Positions 33,118-41,923 of a DNA stretch of 52,106 nt are shown here, in pieces (positions within the stretch are counted from its first letter, which is position 1; each line of letters begins with the position of its first letter). The stretch covers positions 1-52,106 of the forward strand of contig NZ_ANAY01000039.1 of the NCBI RefSeq assembly GCF_000340965.1, in the 5' to 3' direction. A program made the translations under genes and the position numbers. The notes beneath the pieces were generated by a model that searched no databases, was not told where the DNA came from, and was given only the letters and a program-made list of their open reading frames with translations. The stretch is from Nocardiopsis kunsanensis DSM 44524 (GTDB taxonomy: Bacteria > Actinomycetota > Actinomycetes > Streptosporangiales > Streptosporangiaceae).

Positions 33118-33450
33118 TCAGATCACCCGCGGCTCGTCCCCGCTACCGGACTCCATGGGGCGCTGGGAAACGGCCCAGTCCTGCATCCCCCCGGCCACGT
33201 TGACCGCGTCCCATCCGGCCTGGTTGAGGGCCGTGGCAGCCTGAGCGGAACGCCCACCGGAACGGCAGACCACGTAGACCTTCTGGTCCTGCGGCACCTC
33301 CACGGCCCGGTCGCCGAGCGTGCCGAGCGGGATGTGGAACGCGCCGGGCGCGTGGCCGGCATCCCACTCGTCGTTCTCCCGGACGTCGAGCAGATAGGCG
33401 TTGGCCGGGACCTCGGAGGCCGGGACCTCGGGAATCTCGCTACCGAACAT
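33118..33450 (-). CDS. single-domain rhodanese
   Basis: This 110-residue rhodanese-like protein has the active loop Cys62 in VVCRSGGRS and the structural LLDVRENDEW. It would transfer sulfane sulfur via a Cys persulfide. The physiological donor and acceptor are unknown. The ATG follows GGGGGAC by six bases. It is divergent from the lipoprotein gene. Confidence 0.9.
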   Translation of the reverse strand: MFGSEIPEVPASEVPANAYLLDVRENDEWDAGHAPGAFHIPLGTLGDRAVEVPQDQKVYVVCRSGGRSAQAATALNQAGWDAVNVAGGMQDWAVSQRPMESGSGDEPRVI

Positions 33451-33533
33451 GTTCTTGTCCCCCTGTGTTCTGTGTCGACAGAAAAAACTGAGCCCGAGGG
33501 AACCGTATCGCCGAGCGTGCACGTCCAAGACAC

Positions 33534-34040
33534 ATGCGTATGCACACCATCGCGACCGCGCTGCCGACCCGCCTCGCCGCTCTCGCAGCCCTCGGCCTGC
33601 TTCTCACGGCCTGCGGCAACGAGTCATCCGAGGTGGCTACGCCCGCCCCCGATCAGAACGGTGACGACGCCGGGGACGGAGCCGGCGGAGAGGCGTCCGG
33701 TGACGCCGAGGTCGAACTGACCATCGAACGTTCCCTGAGCGACGACGAGTCCCTGGAACCCGCGGAGGGTTTCGAGGAGGGCACCTACACCCTCACGTGT
33801 GCGCCCACGGGCGGGGACCACCCCGATCCCGAGGCCGCCTGCGAACAGATCGAGGAGGCCGGCGAGGAACCGTTCACCCTCGACACCAGCGACATGGCAT
33901 GCACGATGCAGATCGGTGGGCCCGAGGAGGCCCATGTGACCGGCCAGGTGCACGGAACCGAGATCGACACCGAGTTCCATCAGCGCAACGGCTGTGAGAT
34001 CGAGCGTTTCGAAGAGCTCGAAACCGTACTCAACCCCTGA
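33534..34040 (+). CDS. lipoprotein with subtilisin-inhibitor-like (SSI) domain
   Basis: This 168-residue protein has a lipoprotein signal with lipobox LTAC, lipid-modified Cys27, then an acidic linker (about 30-60) and an SSI-like domain. The domain carries YTLTCAPTGGDHPDPEAAC and paired later cysteines in DMACTM and RNGCEIE. SSI proteins inhibit serine proteases, and a membrane-tethered version would act at the cell surface. Inhibitory activity is not certain because the reactive loop is not recognisable. The ATG is at 33534, with an in-frame alternative two codons later. Confidence 0.78.
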   Translation: MRMHTIATALPTRLAALAALGLLLTACGNESSEVATPAPDQNGDDAGDGAGGEASGDAEVELTIERSLSDDESLEPAEGFEEGTYTLTCAPTGGDHPDPEAACEQIEEAGEEPFTLDTSDMACTMQIGGPEEAHVTGQVHGTEIDTEFHQRNGCEIERFEELETVLNP

Positions 34041-34056
34041 CGAACGACTGTCCCGC

Positions 34057-34088
34057 GGGGACCGGGCCTCAGGGCTCGGTCCCCTTTC
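34057..34088 (+). terminator. terminator after lipoprotein gene
   Basis: A stem GGGGACCG/CGGTCCCC with a further inner pairing, followed by TTTCCTT. Confidence 0.75.
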
Positions 34089-34211
34089 CTTGTCCCGGGC
34101 CCCGACAATCCGGGGTTTCGGTCCGGCCCAGCACACGGGAGGACTGCTCCGGATCCCGAATGTCCGGTTCCTCCAGGGAACCACGCAACTCAGAAGGCCC
34201 GGCACAAGAAA

Positions 34212-34251
34212 ATCCCGCGGGGTGTACGGTCTGGGACCGACCCCGCGGGAT
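34212..34251 (-). terminator. terminator after tRNA-Leu
   Basis: A perfect 12-bp outer stem (34212-34223 against 34240-34251) encloses a second 5-bp stem. It lies five bases past the tRNA 3' end on the minus strand. Confidence 0.75.
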
Positions 34252-34256
34252 CTGTG

Positions 34257-34339
34257 TGGGCGAGGAGGGATTTGAACCCTCACGTCCTCTCGGACACACG
34301 GACCTGAACCGTGCGCGTCTACCGTTCCGCCACCCGCCC
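34257..34339 (-). tRNA. tRNA-Leu (anticodon CAG)
   Basis: 83 nt on the minus strand with acceptor GGGCGGG/CTCGCCC (one G-U pair), anticodon loop TTCAGGT (anticodon CAG), a class II variable arm and T arm GGGTTCAAATCCC. The discriminator is A. A tRNA-Leu beside fhaA is the standard actinobacterial arrangement. Confidence 0.95.
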
Positions 34340-34344
34340 GGGTG

Positions 34345-34360
34345 ACAACAATCATGTTGT
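34345..34360. repeat. inverted repeat ACAACA-ATCA-TGTTGT
   Basis: A perfect 6-bp inverted repeat just upstream of the tRNA-Leu 5' end, in the position of its promoter -10 region. Confidence 0.4.
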
Positions 34361-34531
34361 TTCCGCCGGCGTCCGGGCCTGTGCGGCCTGTTCGCCCTTG
34401 CGACGTGATCAAGGCTAGCACGGTCTGAAGGTGCCTCGCACATTCGTCCACGACCACGCCCCACCTGCCACTCGCGACCGGGGGGCAGCGATCCGGGGGT
34501 GCGGCTGAGAGCAGGGGGACCCGAGCGCGGT

Positions 34532-34537
34532 TACGAT
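34532..34537 (+). promoter_or_regulatory. -10 box of fhaA operon
   Basis: TACGAT about 41 nt before the fhaA GTG. A leader of roughly 34 nt with a full ribosome site is predicted. Confidence 0.4.
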
Positions 34538-34577
34538 CGTTTACACATACGGAGTGGAGTACAAAGGGAGGTACCTC

Positions 34578-35345
34578 GTGGGAGTGCTCCAACGCTTCGA
34601 GCGCAGGCTTGAGGGCATGATCGAAGGCACCTTCGCGATGGCCTTCAAGTCGGAGCTCCAACCGGTCGAGGTGGCGAGCGCCGTCCAGCGGGAGATGGAC
34701 GAACGCGCGGCGATCGTCGCCCAGGGCCGGACCCTTGTCCCGAACGACTTCATCGTGGAGCTCTCGGACAGCGACAAGGAGCGCCTGGAGGTCTACGCGG
34801 ACAGCCTCGGCCAAGAGCTGTCGAAACTGGCACGCGACTACGCGACCGAACAGGGTTACTCCTTCGTCGGTCCGGTCCGTGTCCACTTCAGGTCCGACGA
34901 GGGGCTCAAGACCGGACGGTTCCGCATCCGGTCCGGTGTCGTCCGGGGCAGCATGATCGACAAGGACGGCGAAGTCCGCCAGCCGGTCGGCGACCCCGGC
35001 CCGGGCAGCGGTCAGCAGCAGTCCGGCCGGCCGCGTCTGCTCATTTCCCCCGGTGGGGCCACCGCCGAGGGCAGCATCGCCAGTCACGGGATGCAGCAAT
35101 CCTTCGAGCTGACCACACCCGTCACCCTTCTGGGCCGTGGCACCGACTGCGACCTGCGGCTGGTGGACAACGGGGTTTCCCGGCACCACGTCGAGATCCG
35201 TCTCGACGGCGACGAGGCGATCCTCGTCGACAAGGGTTCGACCAACGGCACCTTCGTCAACGGACAGCAGGTGGGACAGGTCCGCCTGGTGGACGGCAGC
35301 AGGGTCAGCCTGGGCCGTACGACGATGACGTTCCGCAGGGACTGA
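34578..35345 (+). CDS. fhaA: FHA-domain protein FhaA (DUF3662-FHA)
   Basis: This 255-residue protein has an N-terminal DUF3662 domain (VGVLQRFERRLEGMIEG...FKSELQPVEVA) and a C-terminal FHA domain (LLGRGTDCDLRL, NGVSRHHVEI, STNGTFVNG) that binds phosphothreonine. FhaA links PknA/PknB signalling to cell-wall synthesis, and in mycobacteria it binds the MviN pseudokinase. The GTG at 34578 has a perfect GGGAGG site six bases before it, which beats the earlier in-frame ATG. Confidence 0.94.
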   Translation: MGVLQRFERRLEGMIEGTFAMAFKSELQPVEVASAVQREMDERAAIVAQGRTLVPNDFIVELSDSDKERLEVYADSLGQELSKLARDYATEQGYSFVGPVRVHFRSDEGLKTGRFRIRSGVVRGSMIDKDGEVRQPVGDPGPGSGQQQSGRPRLLISPGGATAEGSIASHGMQQSFELTTPVTLLGRGTDCDLRLVDNGVSRHHVEIRLDGDEAILVDKGSTNGTFVNGQQVGQVRLVDGSRVSLGRTTMTFRRD

Positions 35346-35640
35346 CCTCTACCGGGCTCGGCGACGACCGTCAGATCCGCGGATTCGCAACCAACTGCGT
35401 TCCCTCGGCGTCTGACAGGTCGAGCCCCGGGGTCGGGTGGGACTTCGGACCTGCTGTCGGATATCCCTCCGGGCGGGTAGTCTCCGCCAAGACCCGACCC
35501 ATCGGGCACACTGTCCGTCACCGGCACAGGTGGGGCAGGTACCTCGACCACTCACCGAACCGAAGGTGGGGCAAGAAGCGGTGGCGGCGCGAAGGCCCGT
35601 CATCACAGCCGGACCACGACAGGGGCTGAAGAGCAGTTCG
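35346..35640 (+). other. intergenic region fhaA-fhaB
   Basis: A 295-bp gap without a credible gene. GGTGGGGCA occurs twice (near 35527 and 35565). A TAGTCT box (35478-35483) may give fhaB and the genes behind it their own promoter. Confidence 0.4.
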
Positions 35641-36141
35641 ATGTCCAACTTGACACTCATATTGATCAAGGTCGCGTACCTCGTGGTGCTTTGGCTGTTC
35701 GTCCTCATGGCGGTCGGCGTCATCAACACCGACCTGTTCGGTCAGAAGAAAAAGAAGAAGGGCAAGAAGAAGCCCCGCCCCGCGGCCCGCTCCGCCCCTC
35801 GCCGGAGTGCGTCCTCCCAATCGCCGCGGCCCTCTCGTGCGCGGCGCAACGAGCCCACGGTGCTGGCCGTGACCCAGGGATCCCTCACCGGGACCACCGT
35901 CGACCTGGGCTCCCACCCCATCCTCATCGGGCGCGCGCCCGACTCGACGCTCGTCATCACCGATGACTACGCCTCGGGGCGCCACGCACGCGTCTACCCC
36001 GACAACGGCCGCTGGTTCGTGGAAGACCTCAACTCGACGAACGGCACCTACCTCGGCCAGCAGAAGCTGAATCGCCCCCAGCCCATCACGGTGGGTCAGC
36101 CCATCCGTATCGGCAAAACCGTTCTGGAACTGCGCAAATGA
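35641..36141 (+). CDS. fhaB: FHA-domain protein FhaB (FipA)
   Basis: This 166-residue protein has one N-terminal membrane helix (about 5-28), a lysine-rich stretch (about 36-47), a flexible basic linker and a C-terminal FHA domain (ILIGRAPDSTLVI, DYASGRHARV, STNGTYLG). The EPTVLAVTQG segment before the FHA carries the Thr that kinases phosphorylate in FipA. It acts with FtsZ/FtsQ in division under stress in mycobacteria. Its stop overlaps the pstP start (ATGA). Confidence 0.93.
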   Translation: MSNLTLILIKVAYLVVLWLFVLMAVGVINTDLFGQKKKKKGKKKPRPAARSAPRRSASSQSPRPSRARRNEPTVLAVTQGSLTGTTVDLGSHPILIGRAPDSTLVITDDYASGRHARVYPDNGRWFVEDLNSTNGTYLGQQKLNRPQPITVGQPIRIGKTVLELRK

Positions 36142-37496
36142 CCATCGCTCTCCGATACGCGGCGTACTCCGACGTAGGATGCCTCCGCGAAGGCAACGAA
36201 GACTCCGGCTACGCTGGCCAGCACCTCCTCGCGGTCGCCGACGGCATGGGCGGTTACGCCGGCGGTGAAGTGGCGAGCTCCATCGCCATCTCGACGATCC
36301 GCCGCCTCGACACCGACGATCCCCGTTCCGACGAGATGGTCGAAGTCCTCCAGAACGCCGTTGTGCAGGCCAATGCCTCGCTCTCACAGCGGATCATGGA
36401 GGAGCCCCAGCTGGAGAACATGGGGACCACGCTCACAGCCATGCTGTGGGCCGGGGGCCGTGTCGCTCTCCTCCACATCGGTGACTCCCGCGCCTACTTG
36501 CTGCGCGACCAGGTCTTCAAACAGATCACCCACGACCACACTCTGGTGCAGACCCTCGTCGACGAGGGCAAGATCACCGAGGAGGAGGTCGCCACCCACC
36601 CCCAGCGCTCACTGATCCTGCGTGCCCTCGACGGAAAGAGCCCCGTCGACCCCGACGTGTCGATCAACGAGGCCGAAGTCGGCGATCGCTACCTCCTCTG
36701 CTCCGACGGACTGTCCGGGGTGGTCAGCCAGAAGACCATCCGCGAGACCCTCGAGGCCGAGGACGACCCGCACTCCGCCGCGCGCAGACTCATCGACCTC
36801 GCGATCCGCGGGGGCGGCCCGGACAACATCACCGCGGTCGTCGCCGATGTCGTCGAGGCCGACGCCGAGCTCACCGGGGTCAACCACACCAGCCAGGTGG
36901 TGGGCGCAGCGGATCAGCGCCGCGAAGGTGTCGACGAGGGCAGCGACACCCCTGCCAGACGCGCGCGCGAGCTGCGCAACAACAGTGGTGACACCGCCGA
37001 GATGGATCCGGTCGAGGACGAGGACCCCGACTACGGGGAGCCCTACGACGACCGGCGCGGCAGCGGTGAGGAGAACGAGTACCGCCGTCGCCGCTGGTGG
37101 CCGCTGGTGCTCGTCTTCCTGATCGTGGTCGCCCTGGTCGCCGGTGCCGGTTACTACTTCGGCAACCGGTACGTCCAGGACCAGTACTTCGTCGGCCTCT
37201 CAGCGGACGGTGACACCGTCAGCGTCTACCAGGGCATCGACACCAACATCGCCGGGATCGACCTCTCCGAGGAGATCGAGTCCAGCGACATCCGTGTCGA
37301 CGCTCTGCGCACCGCGGACCGCGACGCCGTCAACGGCACCGTGCCCTTCGAGAGCAAGCAGGAAGCGGTCGACCACCTCGACACGCTCCGCGAGAGCGTC
37401 GCCGAGACCGAGAACGCCGGCGTGCCCGACACCTCCCCCAGCACGGACACCGACACCAGCGGCACCGACAAGGGTGCTGCCGAGGGATCGGGGTGA
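36138..37496 (+). CDS. pstP: PP2C-family Ser/Thr phosphatase PstP
   Basis: This 452-residue protein has an N-terminal PP2C domain (about 1-238) with metal-binding Asp22 (GNED), Asp35 (ADG), Asp190 (SDGLS) and Asp229 (GPDN). A charged linker, one membrane helix at about 320-341 and a small extracytoplasmic domain follow. It reverses PknA/PknB phosphorylation. The ATG overlaps the fhaB stop, and rodA begins 4 nt after its stop. Confidence 0.95.
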   Translation: MTIALRYAAYSDVGCLREGNEDSGYAGQHLLAVADGMGGYAGGEVASSIAISTIRRLDTDDPRSDEMVEVLQNAVVQANASLSQRIMEEPQLENMGTTLTAMLWAGGRVALLHIGDSRAYLLRDQVFKQITHDHTLVQTLVDEGKITEEEVATHPQRSLILRALDGKSPVDPDVSINEAEVGDRYLLCSDGLSGVVSQKTIRETLEAEDDPHSAARRLIDLAIRGGGPDNITAVVADVVEADAELTGVNHTSQVVGAADQRREGVDEGSDTPARRARELRNNSGDTAEMDPVEDEDPDYGEPYDDRRGSGEENEYRRRRWWPLVLVFLIVVALVAGAGYYFGNRYVQDQYFVGLSADGDTVSVYQGIDTNIAGIDLSEEIESSDIRVDALRTADRDAVNGTVPFESKQEAVDHLDTLRESVAETENAGVPDTSPSTDTDTSGTDKGAAEGSG

Positions 37497-37500
37497 CCCC

Positions 37501-38925
37501 ATGAGCACAGCGGCCACCGAGGCACCGGCCTCCTCCGAGGCACCCACCGACCTGCCTCCGGTCAAACGGCGCAACGCCGAACTCGCACTCATCTGCGTGA
37601 CCATCGTGATCACGATGTCGGCGATCGCCGTCGCCGGACTCAACCTCAACGGGCAGCTCCCCGGCGCCATGTGGGGATACGGCCTCCTCTTCGGTGCCAT
37701 GGCCCTGGCCACCCACCTTGCGTTGCGTTGGATCGCGCCGTACGCCGACCCGCTGATCCTGCCGTGCGCGCTGTTCCTCAACGGGATCGGCGTGGCCATG
37801 ATCTGGCGCCTGGACGCCGCCGACTCCGGGGAGATCGAGCACGCCGGCATCGGCATGCAGCTCGTCTGGACGGCCGTGGGCATGATCCTGTGCATCGCCC
37901 TGCTGTTCTTCCTCAAGGAACCCCGGATCCTGCAGCGCTACACCTACATCAGTGCGCTGGTCGCGATCGTGCTCATCGCCCTGCCGATGCTTCCCGTCAT
38001 CGGTATCTCCGAGTACGGTGCCCGCCGGTGGATCGGGCTCGCCGGTTTCACGGTCCAACCCTCGGAGTTCGCCAAGATCGTCCTGGTGATCTTCCTGTCG
38101 TCGTACCTGGTCACCAAACGCCAGGTGCTGTCGTTGGCGGCCAAGGAGATCAAGATCGGCCGGTTCAAGATCATGGACCTGCCCCGCGCCCGCGACTTCA
38201 TGCCGATGGTGGTGGGCTGGGTCATGGCGATCGGGCTGCTGGTCGTCACCAAGGACCTCGGTTCGTCGCTGCTGCTGTTCGGCACGTTCCTGGCCATGCT
38301 GTACGTGGCCACCCAGCGTTCGTCCTGGGTCATCATCGGCCTCAGCGTGTTCGTGCTGGCCGCGGCGCTGGCCTTCCAGCTCTTCTGGCACTTCGAACAG
38401 CGCGTCAACATCTGGTTCAACGCCTTCGACAGGGAGGTCTACGACGCGGTCGGCGGCAGCGCCCAGCTCGTGCAGGGCCAGATCGGTATGGCCTACGGCG
38501 GCCTGTTCGGCACCGGCCTGGGCGGTGGCGGCGCCCACAACATCTTCGCGGCCGACAGCGACTTCATCATGGCCTCGCTGGCCGAGGAGCTGGGGTTGAC
38601 GGGACTCATGGCGATCCTCGTCGTCGTCTTCCTGCTCGTACAGCGGGGCATGCGCATCGCGCTGGCCTCACGTGAGCTGTTCATCAAGATGTTGGCGAGC
38701 GGTCTGTCCTTCGTCGTCTGCTTCCAGGTCTTCGTCGTGCTCGGTGGCCTGCTGCGCCTCATCCCCCTGACCGGTATGACAACGCCGTTCCTGGCCGCGG
38801 GTGGTTCTGCGCTCATGGCGAGCTGGCTGATGATCGGCCTGTTGCTGCGCATGAGCGACAACGCGCGCCGCCCCGCACCCAAGGCGATCCAGGACGAGGG
38901 GGCCACACAGGTGATCCGACGATGA
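37501..38925 (+). CDS. rodA: RodA/FtsW-family peptidoglycan polymerase
   Basis: This 474-residue SEDS protein has about 12 membrane helices and family motifs GARRWIGLAGFTVQPSEFAK and the C-terminal TGMTTPFLAAGGSALMASW. SEDS proteins polymerise lipid II together with a class B PBP, and that partner (pbpA) is the next gene. The frame is open upstream, but MSTAATEAP at 37501 is the first sensible start. Its stop overlaps the pbpA start. Confidence 0.95.
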   Translation: MSTAATEAPASSEAPTDLPPVKRRNAELALICVTIVITMSAIAVAGLNLNGQLPGAMWGYGLLFGAMALATHLALRWIAPYADPLILPCALFLNGIGVAMIWRLDAADSGEIEHAGIGMQLVWTAVGMILCIALLFFLKEPRILQRYTYISALVAIVLIALPMLPVIGISEYGARRWIGLAGFTVQPSEFAKIVLVIFLSSYLVTKRQVLSLAAKEIKIGRFKIMDLPRARDFMPMVVGWVMAIGLLVVTKDLGSSLLLFGTFLAMLYVATQRSSWVIIGLSVFVLAAALAFQLFWHFEQRVNIWFNAFDREVYDAVGGSAQLVQGQIGMAYGGLFGTGLGGGGAHNIFAADSDFIMASLAEELGLTGLMAILVVVFLLVQRGMRIALASRELFIKMLASGLSFVVCFQVFVVLGGLLRLIPLTGMTTPFLAAGGSALMASWLMIGLLLRMSDNARRPAPKAIQDEGATQVIRR

Positions 38926-40379
38926 ACACACCCATCCGACGCCTCGCCGTCTTCTCCATGATCCTGTTCGGCGCCCTGATGCTCCAGACAACCTGGATCC
39001 AGGGGTTCCAGGCGGAATCGATCCGCGAGGACCCGCTGAACAACCGCCAGTACAGCGAACGCCTCAGTGAGCAGCGCGGACCGATCCAGGTCGCGGGTGA
39101 ACCGGTGGCCTACTCCGAGGACGTCTCCGAGGAGGACGACCAGGCCCGCTACCAACGCATGTACAACGGCGGGACCCTGTACACGCCCATGGTGGGGTCC
39201 TTCCGCAGTTACGGGGCCTCGGGTGTCGAGGAGGCGGAGAACTCCCTCTTGGACGGGTCCGACGACCGGCTCGCCGCCCGCAACCTGCGTGACATCCTCA
39301 CCGGGCACGACCCGGGCGGTGCACGTGTGGAGCTCACCCTCGACCCGGAGGTGCAGCAGGCCGGATACGAGGGGCTCGCCAACGGGGGCAAGAACGGTGC
39401 GGCCGTGGCCCTTGACCCGAGCACCGGGGCGATCCTGGCGGGGGTCTCCTACCCCTCCTACGACGCCAACGACGTGGTGAGCATCGACGAGCCGCAGGCT
39501 GCCGTCGACAACTACGTCGAGCTCGAACAGGACGGCGACAAGCCGCTGCTCAACCGGGCCCTCAACGAGCGGTATCCCCCGGGGTCGACCTTCAAGGTCG
39601 TCACTGCGGCCGCCGCCATCGAGCACCTGGAAGCCACCCCCGACAGCACCATGGACGCCCCCGACACCTTGGACCTCGGGCGCCCTCTGCCCAACGCCAC
39701 GCCCGGCGGCACCTGCAACAACGGCGACCCCGACACCCTGGAGCACTCGATCCAGATCTCCTGCAACACCTCGATGGCCAACTGGGCGATCGAGGTGGGC
39801 GGCAACCGGCTCAGTGAGCAGGCGACCGACTTCGGGTTCAACCGGGAGGAGACGCTGAAGACCCCGCTGGAGGTCACCCCGAGCCTGGCGCCGGCGGAGG
39901 AGGACCCCAACATTCTCGGCCGGTCCGGGATCGGCCAGGGCAACGTCGAGGCCACACCGCTGCAGATGGCGATGGTCTCCGCGGGGATCGCCAACTCCGG
40001 CGATGTCATGAAGCCCTACGTGGTGGACCGGATCCAGGAGCCGAACGGGGAGTCCACGCTCTCCTCCACGGACCCGCAGACCTACACCACGGCCACCAGC
40101 GCCAGCACCGCCCAGAGCCTGACGGACATGATGGTGCTCGTCACCGGACAGGGCGGTTCCGGAACCAACGCAGCCATCTCCGGCATGGACGTCGCCGGCA
40201 AGACCGGTACCGCCGAGACCGGGGGCGAGCAGGGCACGCACAACTGGTTCATCGGTTTTGCGCCCGCCGACGACCCCGAGATCGCGGTCGCGGTCGTGAT
40301 CGAGCACGGTGGTGGCAGTGGTAACGAGAACGCTGCTCCGATCGCGCGTCAGATGATGGAGGCAGTGGTTCAGGAGTGA
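38922..40379 (+). CDS. pbpA: class B penicillin-binding protein PbpA
   Basis: This 485-residue monofunctional transpeptidase has an N-terminal membrane anchor (about 7-27), active Ser222 in STFK (222-225), SCN at 280-282 and KTG at 427-429. It cross-links the glycan made by RodA. The ATG overlaps the rodA stop and its own stop overlaps the pknA GTG, so the three are tightly coupled. Confidence 0.95.
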   Translation: MNTPIRRLAVFSMILFGALMLQTTWIQGFQAESIREDPLNNRQYSERLSEQRGPIQVAGEPVAYSEDVSEEDDQARYQRMYNGGTLYTPMVGSFRSYGASGVEEAENSLLDGSDDRLAARNLRDILTGHDPGGARVELTLDPEVQQAGYEGLANGGKNGAAVALDPSTGAILAGVSYPSYDANDVVSIDEPQAAVDNYVELEQDGDKPLLNRALNERYPPGSTFKVVTAAAAIEHLEATPDSTMDAPDTLDLGRPLPNATPGGTCNNGDPDTLEHSIQISCNTSMANWAIEVGGNRLSEQATDFGFNREETLKTPLEVTPSLAPAEEDPNILGRSGIGQGNVEATPLQMAMVSAGIANSGDVMKPYVVDRIQEPNGESTLSSTDPQTYTTATSASTAQSLTDMMVLVTGQGGSGTNAAISGMDVAGKTGTAETGGEQGTHNWFIGFAPADDPEIAVAVVIEHGGGSGNENAAPIARQMMEAVVQE

Positions 40380-41809
40380 GCGCCAACGAGCCGTCTTCAC
40401 GCAACGGTCCCCCGGACCCGGCCGGGACCCTGTTGAGCAACCGCTACCGACTCGAGGAACAGGTCGGTTCCGGCGGTATGGGAACGGTGTGGAAAGCCAC
40501 CGACACCCTGCTCAACAGACCGGTCGCCGTGAAGCTTCTGCACCCGGCCCAGCTGGCGGAGCCCACCGCCCGGGAACGCTTCCGCACCGAGGGACGCATC
40601 ACCGCCGGCCTCTCACACCCGGGCATCGCCCAGGTCTACGACTACGGCGAGGAGGAAGGGCGTGCCTTCCTCATCATGGAACTGGTCGTGGGCGATCCGC
40701 TCTCCCAGATCCTGCGTGAACGGGGCCATCTGACCCCGGACCGGACCCTGGACTTCGTGTGCCAGGCGGCCAAGGCTCTCGCGGCCGCGCACGCGCGCGG
40801 TGTGGTGCACCGCGACATCAAACCGGGCAACCTGTTGGTGACCGAGGACGACCAGCTCAAGCTCACCGACTTCGGTATCGCACGCGGTGACATGTCGGTC
40901 ACCCTGACACAGACCGGCATGGTCATGGGGACCGCCCAGTACATCTCACCGGAGCAGGCGTCGGGACGGCCGGCCACCTCCGCGTCCGACCTGTACGCGC
41001 TCGGGGTCGTTGCCTACGAGTGCCTGGCCGGAGAGCCGCCTTTCACCGGTGACAGCCCCGTGGCCCTGGCACTGGCGCACACACGGGAGGAACCGCCGGA
41101 GCTGCCCGCGCAGGTCCCCGTGGAGGTCGGCGGCCTGGTCTCCTCCCTGTTGCAGAAGGCCCCCGACGACCGCCCGTCCTCCGCCAGTGAGGTGGCTCAT
41201 GCGGCCGCGGTGATCCGTTCCAACGCCGGTACGGGTCCGCCGACACCGTCCACCGGGTTCCAGGGCATGGCCCAGACCGCCGTCGTGTCAGCCGTTCCCG
41301 AGGGGGAGGCCACCACGGTCTCCGAGAATGACACTCCACCGGACGTTCCTCCAGGCCAGGACGGTGTCTCGGATACGGTGGTCCGGGGTCGCCGGATCCG
41401 GCTCCCCGTGGTTCTCGCGGCCGTCGCGGCGACCGTTCTCATCGTGTCCGCCGTGGTGGCCGGCTTCCTTTTCGGGGGCGATGGGCAGGAGACCGGTGTC
41501 TCGCGGGAGCCCGTCGACACCCAGGAACAGGTCGACACTCCCTCTCCCACTCCGTCACCGGAGCCGGAGGAAGAGGATTCCGCCGACTTCGGCCCTGTCG
41601 ATCCCGAGCCGCCACCGCAGAACGACTGGCCGACCACACAGGAGCCCAGCGGGCCTCCGTCGACCCCCGCACCCGACGAAGGCACAGAGCAGCCGACCGA
41701 TCCGCCCGAGGAGGACGACGGGCAGGAGGAGGCCCCGCCCGAGGAGGAACCCACCCCCGATGAGGAGGGACCCGACCCCGAGGAACCGGAGCCGTCGCCT
41801 CCGGGTTAG
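40376..41809 (+). CDS. pknA: Ser/Thr protein kinase PknA
   Basis: This 477-residue protein has a kinase domain (about 24-285) with GSGGMG P-loop, Lys53, HRDIKPGN (catalytic Asp147) and DFG Asp165, and activation-loop Thr residues in VTLTQTG. A membrane helix lies at about 343-366. The outside part is about 110 residues of Pro/Glu/Asp-rich sequence without PASTA repeats, so it probably reads the wall differently from PknB. The GTG overlaps the pbpA stop. Confidence 0.95.
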   Translation: MSANEPSSRNGPPDPAGTLLSNRYRLEEQVGSGGMGTVWKATDTLLNRPVAVKLLHPAQLAEPTARERFRTEGRITAGLSHPGIAQVYDYGEEEGRAFLIMELVVGDPLSQILRERGHLTPDRTLDFVCQAAKALAAAHARGVVHRDIKPGNLLVTEDDQLKLTDFGIARGDMSVTLTQTGMVMGTAQYISPEQASGRPATSASDLYALGVVAYECLAGEPPFTGDSPVALALAHTREEPPELPAQVPVEVGGLVSSLLQKAPDDRPSSASEVAHAAAVIRSNAGTGPPTPSTGFQGMAQTAVVSAVPEGEATTVSENDTPPDVPPGQDGVSDTVVRGRRIRLPVVLAAVAATVLIVSAVVAGFLFGGDGQETGVSREPVDTQEQVDTPSPTPSPEPEEEDSADFGPVDPEPPPQNDWPTTQEPSGPPSTPAPDEGTEQPTDPPEEDDGQEEAPPEEEPTPDEEGPDPEEPEPSPPG

Positions 41810-41923
41810 GGGAAACCAGTGCCGATGACCGACAACAGAGTGACGTGGCAATGGGCGAGAGACGCTCAGGGTAGGAGGCGGTCCGCGGCCGACCGCCGGA
41901 AGACACGAGGATAAGTACACGAC

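Noticed and set aside
34554..34577. Upstream ATG for fhaA (MEYKGRYL)
   Set aside because: The ribosome site itself would be translated. The GTG at 34578 has ideal spacing and matches the family N-terminus.
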